Shown here in pieces: positions 21,140 to 31,999 of a stretch of DNA of 64,000 bases. How positions within the stretch are numbered: position 1 is the first letter of the stretch; every line of letters starts with the position of its first letter. Under the pieces are notes generated by a model. That model ran no database searches and had not been told where the DNA came from. It worked only from the letters and a program-made list of their open reading frames with translations. The stretch is from assembly GCA_905221605.1 (NCBI GenBank), contig CAJNDS010000452.1, forward strand, positions 1 through 64,000, given 5' to 3'. Made by a program: the position numbers and the translations under genes. This DNA comes from Symbiodinium natans. Its lineage: Eukaryota; Sar; Dinophyceae; Suessiales; Symbiodiniaceae.

Positions 21140-22895
21140 AGATCTTGCTGGGCCTTCTCCCTACTAACTTGACACTTTCTCTTTGCCAGCAGGCGAGTTC
21201 GTGATAGCGCCGCAACCCCAAGAACAGTTCTCTTATAAGGCATCGGTGGCCAAATTTCCTCGAGACGCGCATAGTTCCGGCATTTCAACTCAAACCCACC
21301 ACATCCCAACGAGAATACTCCTGTCGCCGCCATGGGGCAGGTAAACGAAGGAAGCCAGCATAAGAATTGAGCCGACTGTCGACAGCAAAGAAAAGGTCGC
21401 CCTGAAGCCGCGAGGACCGCTCTGCGAGGACTGCGAGTACTTGACCCGGCTTAAGCCCCTCTTGTCTCTTCTTGCTTTTGCGCGTCAAGTGCAATCCGAC
21501 TGTCACTTTGTTTACGGCGGCTCACCCTGAAGTAAGCTTGCTTGGGCTCAAGGCTTGACAGGCTCGACCTTCCTAAGCTTGTCTGGCTGGCTTGCAGCAC
21601 ACAGGGTTTCGAAACACCAGTGCCCGTTGGTTCTGAAGCTCGGGGTATTGGCTGGGAGTTAGAAGCAATTGTCTCCGGAGCTGGAAGGGGACAGGAAGGG
21701 CCCTCAAACTCCGAAAATGCCGAAACTCTGGAACCTGAACTGTTGAAAGCATAATCCTCACAGTGGATGCCAGGTTGCGGCATTAGCCAGAAGTTCAAGG
21801 AGAAAAGCACCTGACGAAGCAACAGCGAAGGTAGCGACCCATCCCATGGGGGTGGTTCTCCATGTTTCAAAGGCAGAAAGCCCAAGAAAACACGGAACAA
21901 AGGGGCTTTACATGGCTTTCCCTGCAACATCAACAGGTTTTCGACAGACTTGCAAGGCGCAAAGGCTTGAAGGTGCATCACTCATTCTGTTCTCTTCGCC
22001 CCTTTGCTCCCCTAGAGATCACACACATCCTGAGCTTAGAAGTGCTGTTGTTTCATGAAGCTTACATACTTGCCCCTGGACGAAGGCCATCTTGTAGGAA
22101 CCGCAACTATTAGTCAACTACTCCACAGAAGACTCTGGGCAGAAAGAGGCACTAAACGCACACACAGCTAGGATCTCAAGAAGATAGTCCAGGTGAAGTA
22201 GCCCAGGAAGGGATGATAGTAACATGGCGGATTGCCAGGGTCCCGACACCCCGCCCCATATCTGCACTGACTAAGCCCCCTGAGCATGGCTCCAGGAAAA
22301 GGCCGGACGCGAACATCGCCACGAATCTCCAGAGTCTGCAAGGATCCTTGGGTTCATGAGGAGTTGTGTGTGCTCTCGCGACGAAGCAAAACGCCCCCAG
22401 GCAATCTACAAGGTCGAGGCCACCCCAAGCACACAAAACGAAACCCAGAACAACAGGGCGGGCAGTCCACGAGGTACCCTAAGCCTGAACCCTAAACCCT
22501 CTATGGTCGAGGCAATGAAGCGAAGCACTGAAGCCACACAACATCCATCTGTTGGGATGTTCTCCCTTATACTACGAGTAACATTCCTTAATAGGGATTA
22601 TCGTACCCCCGCATTGTGATCCCCATTAAGGGCTGCTCGTACAAGGGTATTGTGTTTCCCAAAAGAAGCCATGTTGATAGGAACACGAGCTGGCTTTCAA
22701 AGAGTCGGGGCCCGAGACGTGCTGTGCTTGTTCTCCGGGGGACTTCTGACTACTATATGACACGCCACGTCCAACAGGACAGCTGCCACTTTGAGCATGT
22801 AAAGGTAAACAACGACGAGGATGGCGACTTTTCGCTGCCAGTTTTGTGATTTCAGGGTCCAGATGTCGAGGACGGGCGACGACACGCGCCACACC
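21140..22895 (-). CDS. Coding-like block, unidentified, several candidate exons
   Basis: Minus-strand segments look translated: 22697-22895 (VAILVVVYLYMLKVAAVLL, a membrane helix), about 22180-22360 (one frame gives GNPPCYYHPFLGYFTWTIF), 21540-21980 (serine/proline-rich) and 21290-21460 (frames giving either RLQGDLFFAVDSRLN or LLSTVGSILMLASFVYLP). More than one frame is open in each, so the reading frame is uncertain. An inverted-repeat element (22554-22660) and a short CCCTAAA tract (about 22490) separate them, as expected of introns. No family is recognised. Confidence 0.3.
22554..22660. repeat. Imperfect long inverted repeat, introner-like
   Basis: The left arm (GGGATGTTCTCCCTTATACT...CCTTAATAGGGAT) and right arm (reverse complement GGGAAACACAATACCCTTGT...CCCTTAATGGGGAT) pair imperfectly over about 45 bases each, total 107 bases. 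Size and arrangement match the terminal-inverted-repeat elements at 31.3-31.6 kb, but the sequence differs. Confidence 0.5.
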
Positions 22896-22999
22896 AGTTT
22901 GGAGGATGGCGACTACGACATGCTACATCGAGATTCTCTAACTGGCTTAAGGCACCTAATTGCCAATTTCTGTTTCGAGTTTAACCAGGGCAGCTGAAC

Positions 23000-24245
23000 C
23001 GGGCTTTAGAAAACAATTGGAGAACGGAGGCCGTCCTTTTGGGATATTGAGGCAGGGATGTTGAGATGTTGAAATCCGGACTACATGTTTTGCAATGCTT
23101 TGCGTACCAATTCGGAGGTCGTTGTTGAACTGCAAGCGAAAGGAGTGACGTAGGGACTTTCACATGGCAAAAGGTCCGGGTCGCAGATCCAAACCCGAAG
23201 CCTGTGCAACTGTCCTGGAAACAACAAGGGGCCCGCAGAGCGCTCTGAGCCCAGCTGCAAGATAAGTCGAGTTAGGGAAGTTTAGAGTCCCCCCCCAAGA
23301 ACTAAACTGCTGCCTGCATAACTTGCATGATCGTGGCTTGGAGACCTCTGATCTGTTGCTGTGCTTGCGTTTACGCTCAGTCAAGACTGATGTCCTGTTG
23401 CAGCTCGTGAGCTGTGATGCCGGCGACATCCGGTGGCATGTTGGCAGTGAGCAGTGGACCTGTGTGTCACCATCGGGAGCTGGGCGACGCGTCTTCGCTT
23501 GAGCACATCGCCTCTACGCCGCAGGGTCAGGGCTGCCAGTCTGTACCTTCCTGCTCTGCCGATCGCCGTAGCCATCCTCCACAAGCAAGCATGGCACCAG
23601 CATGCAGGGGGCCAAGGGGACACCTTCACTGATAGGTCTTGAGTGATCAGGGCCCATCGAGCGTGCGTCGATCATGGGCTGGATGCGCGCAGAATGTGTG
23701 TCTGGGCCAAGGAGTATGTTGCTCATACGTGACAGGGAACTGGTTTACGCCTGCGCCTGCCTCGGGCAACGGGTGCTCTGGCAGAGCATGCGGATACAAA
23801 ATCGGAAATACAAAATCGGAACAATCGGACACGCCTGTTAATGGCACGGATGGAGCATGGGGGGCGCTGTTGGCGAGGCCTTTGAGCCACCGGGCCACAA
23901 CCGGTCACCCGTGGCCTGTGCTGGTGGGTTCACTGTTGCTTCGCCAGCGCTTCGCAAGACACGACCGCATGCAAGGTTGAAGGACTAGGGATTCCCCTCG
24001 TAGCTGGAGGTGTTGCAAATGAAGGCTGGAGCATGGCTGATGGGGCGAGGACAAGAGGTGCATGCGGTCGATTATTTCTTTCTAGGTGGCCTGGTTGTTG
24101 AGCTTCGGCGATGCGTGTGCGTGTGCATGTGCGTGTGGGTGTGTGTGTGTGTGTGCAGAACACATTGCCGAAGTCCTGCTTTGTCATGATCTCATTTTCA
24201 ATCTGTCTTTTCGCATGTGCCTTTGCTTCTTGCATGTGGGAGGGA

Positions 24246-24285
<40 letters not shown>

Positions 24286-24940
24286 AAGAGAGCCTGTGCC
24301 TATCGCTTCTCTTTTCTGGGCATCATGAAAGAGTCGAGACAGGAACACAGCTTTAGCTTACCACCAGTGGGATTGGGTCTCGTGGAGGCAGCTCTCTTCC
24401 AACATCTTAGGGGGCAATTGCGTGCAAAGTTGGTGCGACCCTGTCTTCCGGCATGGCCAGGTGTCCATGGCCAGGGAGGCAGCCCCTGAGACGCGCTCAC
24501 CTAGGGCTTTGCGCTTCGGGGCCTTTTGGATGGAGTTGAAGGGGCTTCCGGCAATTTAGCCTTGAATTTGCGTCTGAAGGCTCGGAATCTGTGGTGGTCA
24601 CACCATGTCACTTGGCCTATAAGTAAGGGTCTCGGAGACCCTGTCCCCCCAGACACGAATGGCGCCAGAAACACACGGCATCCAGGAAAGAAACCCTGAC
24701 CCCCCATGCAAGATCCTGCAAAACCCGTGCAAGACCACAAAGGGTTCAGAATTTGTTGCTCGTGTTGGTTTCCCTTTGAATTTGTTTACTTACTCCTGTT
24801 TGCGGTGTTTGGGTTCAACACTCTTGGAAGTTTTTTTGCGGATGTCGCAGGACGATGGTTAGGCAGGTAGGACGAACGGCTAGGTTTCTGTAGATGGGCT
24901 CCCGGCTGGCAACGGACAGGGCTGAAACAGCGCCTGGCAA
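23000..24940. other. No assignable gene; microsatellites at 24109-24155 and 24246-24290
   Basis: Short overlapping frames on both strands, none convincing. A (GT)n run (24109-24155) and a (GA)n run (24246-24290) account for several low-complexity frames. Confidence 0.4.
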
Positions 24941-24949
24941 GCAAGCAGT

Positions 24950-25471
24950 TTACACACATACAAATCCTGGCACATGGACCACTAAACGCTCAAACTTCTG
25001 GGTTGAGGCAGATTCTGCGCAGAAAGCTGCCAAAGCCTCATTAAAGCGCGCACCACTCCACTGATACCCGAAACATGTCTCGGTCAGAAGCCTAGGGTAG
25101 ATGTAGGACTCCCAAGACGGCCATGCATGACACTGGCACGAGACATGCATGCGCGTACGCACTCGCCCACGGACTCACTCAGTGATCATCCATGCCGCGG
25201 CGCACTTCCCATCGACACTGACGAAACGGGGTGTGCCAGGCGTGATGCCCAAAGGAGTTGCGAAGCACAGCATCTCATGATCTTGTGTGACATCCCTTTT
25301 GGCCGCAGAGCAGCGTAGAGCGGTGTAATCGAGTCTTCCAGATGTTCCGTCGCGTTTTGTTTGAGCGGCAATATTGCACATCAAGAAGAAAGCGCAACAA
25401 CAAGCAACAGTTGCAAGATTCTGTGCATATGATCCAAACTTATTCAGAAAGGGGGAAGGGGACTTTCGCAA
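24950..25471 (-). CDS. Candidate exons of an unidentified cysteine-containing protein
   Basis: The minus-strand frame 25175-25471 begins with a hydrophobic stretch (LATVACCCAFFLMCNIAAQ) that could be a signal or membrane helix, then GRLDYTALRCSAAKRDVTQD, HEMLCFATPLGITPGTPRF and VSVDGKCAAAW. A GA donor (GCATG|GATG) is possible near 25190. About 60 bases further a second frame reads SWESYIYPRLLTETCFGYQW, then SGARFNEALAAFCAESAS. Both have natural composition. I cannot name the family, and the junction is a guess. Confidence 0.35.
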
Positions 25472-26588
25472 CAGCTGTGGTTAAGAAAAGTGAAGGCAGA
25501 ATGGCAGATTCTTCTTTGTTGGATTGCGCGCTGCGATGCGAATGCTGCGAATGCATGCCCGCGGCGTCTTCGTTGGATGCAAGAAATCCTGGCATCCCTC
25601 CGGCTCTCTCTGAACATGAACATGTAGGAAATGCATCACCATGTACAGATGGTTCCAATACACGCGCCCCTGCATCCCCTGCCTTCGCTCGTGGGCTTCC
25701 AGTCCTTGCAACCCTCTGTCCCTGCGCTAGCTTACGCAGTGCAGATTTCTCGGAGTGCCTTGCCGAGCATTTTGGATCACGTTGGACTCACTGATTCGCT
25801 CCTTGTCAACCAGCACAAAAAGAAGCTGAGAAACTAAAAATGACACGGACGGAGAGGGGACCTAAAGCTGACAAGGAAAACTGCTGCTCATGCGAACTGT
25901 GCAGAAAGCAACAACCTGCCCACTGAGAGAGAGAGAGAGAGCCTTTGCCACTTGGATATTCGGACTATAAGGCGCTGGCGGAGTTCCAAGAAGGCTTAGT
26001 TTATCTTGGACCTTTCACTAGAAGTACCCTGCATGTCTTGTTTTGTAGATACTGAGATGTACATTTTCAGTCATTTGCCGTACCGCGGCCTTCTGCACTC
26101 AAAAAGGCTGTCCTGCAGGCTCGCGGCAGAGGAGGACGCAGTCGAGGCAACGCCTAGCATGTTCCGGAGATTGTGTGGGCTTTTGACCCCAAGAAACCCT
26201 TGACGGGATTCATGCCTCAGTCTTGTTACATCCTTGTAATTTCATGAAGCCTTCTGCGCCCCAAACTTCGCAACTCGCGTGGGGAACCTGTAGTCGTCCT
26301 GTAGTCGTTAGCGCCCAAAAGCTCGAACCCTGATGAATCTCAAAACTCACGCAAGTAAGGCATTCATTGCGCTCACCTTACCGTTTGCGACAAAGGTTCT
26401 TTGCAGACCGCGGGAGGCACTGGACGTGACCGCCTGCCAGGGCTGCTACCCATCGTGTTACGAGGGAAGCACGCATACTTGTGTCAAAACTTTTCTTGCT
26501 TGTGCCCTGTCTTGTGCTTGCTTCCTTGCCACTTTGGCCGGCCTATCACTCCCGGCACGCTTCCCCTGCATTCATGCCCTCGAGACAG

Positions 26589-26870
26589 TCAGTTGCGAAT
26601 TGGGCACTTCTGACAGATCGCAAGAGCTGCGCTAGAATCAACAGTCGAGTTGACAGTTGACGGTGAATTTTGGGCTTCAGGCCACAAGTACTCAGGGGAA
26701 ATTCGCTCCGGCTTTGCAACTGTGCCTTTGCTGTGTGCATGGGGGTTGGGGGACATGTCCAATTTACCATTGCCTCCGGCCTCCTCGTCAAAACAATCAT
26801 CCTCAAACCCAGAATTGAACCCTCGACTCTGCCCAAAGTCCTGTACAAAGATTGTACAAGCAGCCCACAT
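26589..26870 (-). CDS. Candidate exon, acidic, unidentified
   Basis: The minus-strand frame contains NSGFEDDCFDEEAGGNGK, then VAKPERISPEYLWPEAQN. It is acidic and protein-like with no recognisable domain. Boundaries are unknown. The plus strand of the same segment is also open, so this is tentative. Confidence 0.25.
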   Translation of the reverse strand: MWAACTIFVQDFGQSRGFNSGFEDDCFDEEAGGNGKLDMSPNPHAHSKGTVAKPERISPEYLWPEAQNSPSTVNSTVDSSAALAICQKCPIRN

Positions 26871-26899
26871 AAAGAAATTCCGTCATTCTAAACCAAAGA

Positions 26900-29800
26900 C
26901 CTCCATCGCTGCGCTCGAACGCTGAAAGTCCAAAGTCCCTAAATCACCAAAATCCCCAGCCTTCCCAAACCTTGAAAGAGAAGACAGTGTTGGGAGGCCT
27001 CTGCGCCAGCCGACCAGTCAACCGACTTCGCTCGCTCCATGCCCTCGTCGAAAGCACAGGCTGAACTCAATTGAACTTATGAGTTTCCTTTCGACTTCAC
27101 AGCTGTGCACCCCTGAAACGACAACTTCTTCTCCCATGCCTGCGACATGCGCTCTTGCAGCGTCGCGCCAGCAGCACTCGCACTGGAGCTGACCTGGGCC
27201 CAGGAATCCACAGATCAGTACATGACAGTACAGGACCCTGAACATCTTGCACCACAACGCTTCGGACTTTGATTTCAGGGCTCACACCCAAAGGCTGGCT
27301 GCGTTGAGGGACTCATATCCGGCGCCGCCCAGATCGGCCGGGGCCGGATCAGAGAACAGGCACGACATCTGAAAACACATCTGAAAGCATGCTTCCATGC
27401 TGTCGTGTGCAGGCTCGCCTCAGGGTTAGGTCTCTCAGTTTCGGGTGCCGCTTTCGGTTGCGGATTCGCACGTCTTCTCGGCTCTGATGCTGGGGTGTCT
27501 CAAAGCGAAGGCAGCAGAATGCGAACATACCTAACCCTTTTTGAATTGCCTTAAACCCGAAACCCTAAACCCTAAACCCCTATGCAACATGGGCGGCCTT
27601 CTCGAACGACGAGGAGACGGAGGTCCTTGCCGCATGGACCTGTGCACGGAGCTTTCGGCCTCTTTTTGAGGGTTGCCCTCTCGCACAAGTCTGTCGGCTC
27701 CTTTTGAGGGCGCATGGGGCATACTAGTAGCATGGAGTCTCATTTGAGTTTCGCATGCTGCCGGACATGACCCCAGGACTCCTTAAGGGCAACTCCGAGA
27801 ACTGTTTTCACGTTCACAAAAAACACCCAGCCAGAGTTGGTCGGATAAGTGCACCCCAGATTCCCTCACATCTTGGCCGAGACCGTCAAACAACACAAGC
27901 TAAGACACAAAGTGGTGGAAGAGCATTAGTGCAGAGCTGTCGTTGTGGCTTTGGATTACGCACCTGAGGCTTGCAGAACCCTGCCCCATGCCGAGCCTGC
28001 TCAGCCCAGTCAATGGTGCGAGCATGCTGTAGCCCCTCTGGCGAAGGAGGGGGTGCAACATGCTTATGCGTGCTTCGGTATGCTGGGATTCTATGGAAGT
28101 TGGGCTCGACATGGTGCTCGGATGCGTCTGCTGATTGCATGCCTGCGCACAAAGACCTGGGCCTCCACATTAACTCATTGAAACCATTCTTCGCCATGTC
28201 TTTGGCACTGACCTCGTGCACTGAACCCGGAAAACACCTTGTTTTGATCCGCGTCCGAATTCCCTTACTTCGCCTGGGTCCCCCCCTGCGCCCCTCTCCG
28301 CGTGCCTGAGCAAAGCCTTGCTGTGCCTGCCTGCGCTGCTTCAGTGGCAACATGAGTCAGATTTTGCAAAAGAGCTTTCGATGCTTATGAACAATGTTCA
28401 TCTCTACTTTGCACAAACCTCAGCCATCTTTGTGGGCGACGGGGAGCAAGACCCAAAACAAGCTGCGCGAGAGAGTTGCATAGAAACAAACTCCAGGAAC
28501 TCCAGTGCCTGGCCCAGGCGCCGAGCCGGTCGTTCATCTCCACCTCTATCAAATTTTGTCATCCCAAAGAAAAAACGTGTGTGTGTACAAGTATCTACGA
28601 GTATATATATCTATATGTATATGGCTGTACATCTTTACATATCTGTGTATGTTCTCAAATTTACACAAGGAGGTTCGATATGGAGTTAGCCCTTTCGTGC
28701 CATTCTTGTGATTTTTTGCGTCTTTGGCTCACTTGGAGGCTTTTTCTAGAGTGCACACCGTAAGGCCCCAAAGAACCCATTCAAGCAGCTTACGACTACC
28801 ATCCAAGCTCAAGGGCCTCAACAGCTGAGCTCCCCACATCGGTTTGTGCACCATCTGCCGGCCGCGACCTTATGCAGGTTGAAGGGAGGGGGTCAAAGTT
28901 GACAAGGTTTGGGGTGAGGTCTCGGGCCAGGGCGTGTTTGGTTCAGGCCAGATGGTCGTCATCGTCTAGCAGTCATGATGTCTTGAAGGCATACCTCAGA
29001 CTTGATGGATTGGATTGGGGTTGAATGGCATGAAGGCCATTTCTCAGGCCGTATAAGGTTGCCTGCTATGCATTCCCTACAAGACATCGCTGCTTCAGTG
29101 CCCGCGTTGTCAGCTCCAAGCCTTTCACTTCCGCTACAAGGAAGACTCGAAGGAAACAGTCTGGAGAATCCTCGCCCTTGGCATGGTTGGGACAGTTTGC
29201 TTTTCAAGTTGAGCATCTGCCGACTATCCGAGGCTCCAAAATACCTCCCCCACTACGACACGAGTTGGCAGGGATGCCCTGAACCTGTAACTGAGACCGC
29301 CTCCTTGGCCCCTGTAAGTATTCCCCGGACACCCGCATGTCGATGGCCCTTGCCTGAACGCTTTCGATACCCACAAGCAGCCTCAGTCAGTAGCAACAGA
29401 ACCCTCGGACCCCTCACTCATGTCTGAGCTGAGCACGCCAAGGGCACCGTCAAGCTCTCGGCGTCCGCCGGGGCGAGGGCAGCCCGCGCGCGCCGCGCAA
29501 AGGAGTTGAGTGTCCCCCTGAACTGTTGGGGCTCATGGAAGTTCACGGTCTTTACCTTGACTAACTTTACAACTTACGAGTAGTTAAATTTGTTAAACCA
29601 CTTCGTAGGGTTTTTGTCAGTTCCGTGGACACCGTGGGTCGTTGTGGCCGTGCAAAACAGTAATACGACTGTCAGGCTTTTCATGCTCAGGTATGAATAC
29701 TGCTGCATTCTTGCAGGGTGAAGTAGGAAACCTTCCGACTGCCATGCATTTCACCCGTACCATTTGTGAACAGTAAGGAGTCTACGTCGTGACATCTTCG

Positions 29801-31200
29801 TGTGGGAGTACAGAACACCTCAAGGACAAAGACCAGGTTGCATTGTTCAAGAGGGCTGAATGTACTGATGTTTCTTTCGTCACCGGAGAAAAGGATAATT
29901 ACAAGCGATCACCACTCCGAAACAACAACGTACGAAATTGGCCACTGCCATCCGGTGAAGCCCGCCTTTGGCCTCCAGATGTAAGAAAAACAATTGGGGG
30001 CTTCTGATGCTAACCCCAAACCCCAAACCCCAAACCTCAAACCCTAAATCCGATTCAGGGGGGTGCTGCCCAGGCTGCCGCCAATCGCCATCTTGCTCGC
30101 TTGCCATTGCCTCGTCCTCACGAAAGCAGGATGAACCAAGCAAGCTTCACTCCCCCTCGAGCAAAGCCTAGTTGAGACTTCTTAAGAGGGGTTGGCACTT
30201 TCTGAGTTCTGAGGTTTGGGGGACAAGAGCACCCCCTGAAGCGCATCACCCTGGAGCCCTGCTTTCCTCATCTTCCCCACATCTTGAGCAAAGAGGCCAA
30301 AGAGAAACCACATGAAGGGTGCTTGGGGAGTTCATAAACTTCGGTCAAGCAGCGGTGGCCATCGGCGGCCGCGGCTTCACATGAGTCTTCAAAAGCTACG
30401 AGGAGTAATGCCACACTTGTGCCAACATCGGGCACTTGAGAGTCATGTCCTCAGGGTTGTGTTGGCTGCATCAAGATGAGAAGGTTGGGCGTGATGTGCG
30501 GCTTAAAGACAGCTGTTGCCATAGTGATGCTGGTCATCTTGTCTACGCATGACGTGCTGCAAGATGTAATAGCAGAGCTCTTTGCTGGCCCAGCCAGTGT
30601 GACGGGACCATCACCTCAACAGCATCTGGTGATTGTCAGGCGTGTTCCTGCCTTGCTTCTCGAGCTTACTGCTGCGCTTTACATGGGGACTCCTAGGCCA
30701 CCTCCAAGACCCCCATATTTTAGGGCTCCCGGGGTCAGGGCGGATCGTAAGTATTCGCATGCTGACGAAATGCATTGCTTAGGAATGCTTAGGGGAGTTT
30801 AGCGTCTGGTCTTGCTAGCTTGGGCTCTGAAGTTGGGCTTTGGGGTTGGCAGCAGACGCTAGAATCTAACCCATTCTGAAGCTACGCTGTCTTTGTTGCA
30901 CACCATCGCTGCGGGCTGCGCTGTAGCACCAGTTAGCACCATGAATGGGTTCAAATGCCGGGTCTGTGCTTGAGTATGCTTACGCGTTGTGACCCGGGTA
31001 GCTGGTGCATTGGTCAGATGGTGTGTGTTTAGTGGGTGTAAGGCTGTTGAGGCCTTTTGCAGCTTTAGGCCCTGCATGGGGCTAAGTCTACGATGTCTTC
31101 TCATCGTTGTCGCCGGCCTGCCAGCAGAGCGACTTTCAGCAGGACCCACGTTCTAGAAGCATGAACACTTTCTCTCCCTAATTACATGCTAAGTACCGTG
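26900..31200. other. No assignable gene
   Basis: About 4.3 kb with many overlapping short frames. Minor telomere-like tracts occur at about 27545 and 30005-30050 (CCCCAAA/CCCTAAA variants). A minus-strand segment near 29900-29980 (AKGGLHRMAVANFVRCCFG) flanks the latter and could be an exon. A plus-strand 141-codon frame (29002-29427) has no recognisable domain. A (TA)n patch lies at about 28598-28645. Confidence 0.3.
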
Positions 31201-31893
31201 CAGGCTCCAAGCCCTCAGAATGAATTGCAAACTGCAACCTCCTGCACAACCCTCAATATCCTTGAACTTGGGGAGGGATCTGGGGGTTTCCGAAAGTAGG
31301 GGGGGGGGGTACTCTTTTGGGGGTTCCTATACTCAGGATTCTGGTATTTTGGGGGTACCCCTACTTTGGGGAACTACCAATGTGGGCTCCTGCTCCATGG
31401 CCGACATCACGCCGTACATGGAGCCCCAAACGAGCACGAGATGTGGCAGGCCCAGCTGTGTGAGCTCCCTGGATATCGGGTTTGCCACGAATGCAATCTG
31501 GGGGGGTTTCCGGAAATAGGGGTACCCTGTTCCCTTTTAAGGGGATTTCTATTCTATTTGGGGTATCAAAGGGGGTACCCCTATTTCGGGAAATGCCCAA
31601 GCGCGGCCTTCTTCGGACGCAAAGTCGTTTGTAGTTTGTACCAAGTGAAGTTTGTTTTCGAGAATGGTTGCCGGTGGCTGGGAATCAGTGCATTCCATTT
31701 GGGAACGAGACCCTTTACAACCTCAGCATCTGTGACCACCCGTGAGCTCTTCAGCTCCAAAAGAGGGCCGTTGAAACTCTCAACCGGCAACTCCTTTAAG
31801 TCATAGCACGTCGTGTGTAGCCGATTTGGCCCTAGGCCAGCCTGGTCACCACAATGGGCAAAGCACCGAAGAGTGTGAGGACCACACCGAGGT
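31200..31893 (-). CDS. Unidentified gene with two introner-type introns
   Basis: Two exons fit exactly in phase. 31608-31793 (62 codons: ELPVESFNGPLLELKSSRVV ... TNFTWYKLQTTLRPKK) starts after TTAAAG and ends at a GC donor. 31378-31497 (40 codons: IAFVANPISRELTQLG ... LPHLVLVWGSMYGVMSAMEQ) starts after CCCCAG and ends at a GT donor. Both lengths are multiples of three with no stop. A continuation from 31279 (IPPQVQGY then TGA) may be the C-terminus. A further upstream exon at about 31826-31893 (YLGVVLTLFGALPIVV, a likely membrane helix) is possible. The 110- and 98-base introns are almost entirely terminal-inverted-repeat elements. The protein family is not recognised; exon quality is good but identity is unknown. 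Confidence 0.6.
31280..31377 (-). mobile_element. Introner-like element forming a complete 98-base intron
   Basis: The interval begins (minus strand) with a GT donor, GTAGTTCCCCAAAGTAGGGG, and ends CTTTCGGAAACCCCCAG. Its two ends are inverted repeats (plus strand GGGGGTTTCCGAAAGTAGGG at 31282 against GGGTACCCCTACTTTGGGGA at 31354-31373). The intron contains essentially nothing but the element. Confidence 0.75.
31498..31607 (-). mobile_element. Introner-like element filling a 110-base intron
   Basis: The inverted-repeat element spans 31500-31598 (plus strand GGGGTTTCCGGAAATAGGGG at one end, CCCCTATTTCGGGAAATGCC at the other). The intron starts with GC nine bases outside the element (AAG|GCCGCGCTT) and ends inside it at CCCCCCCAG. 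It belongs to the same family as 31280-31377, and the two frame a 120-base exon. Confidence 0.75.
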
Positions 31894-31999
31894 ACCTGAC
31901 TATTCTTCTCTGCGATTGATAAATTCGGGTGCTTATCGTTAGAGAGGGAATCGACTATTGATAGGGCGTTGGGGCACAAAAGTCAGGGTTTGGGCTGAG

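Noticed and set aside
26800-26850. Possible tRNA T-arm (GGGTTCAATTCTGGG on the minus strand)
   Set aside because: No matching upstream arms or anticodon loop at the required spacing.
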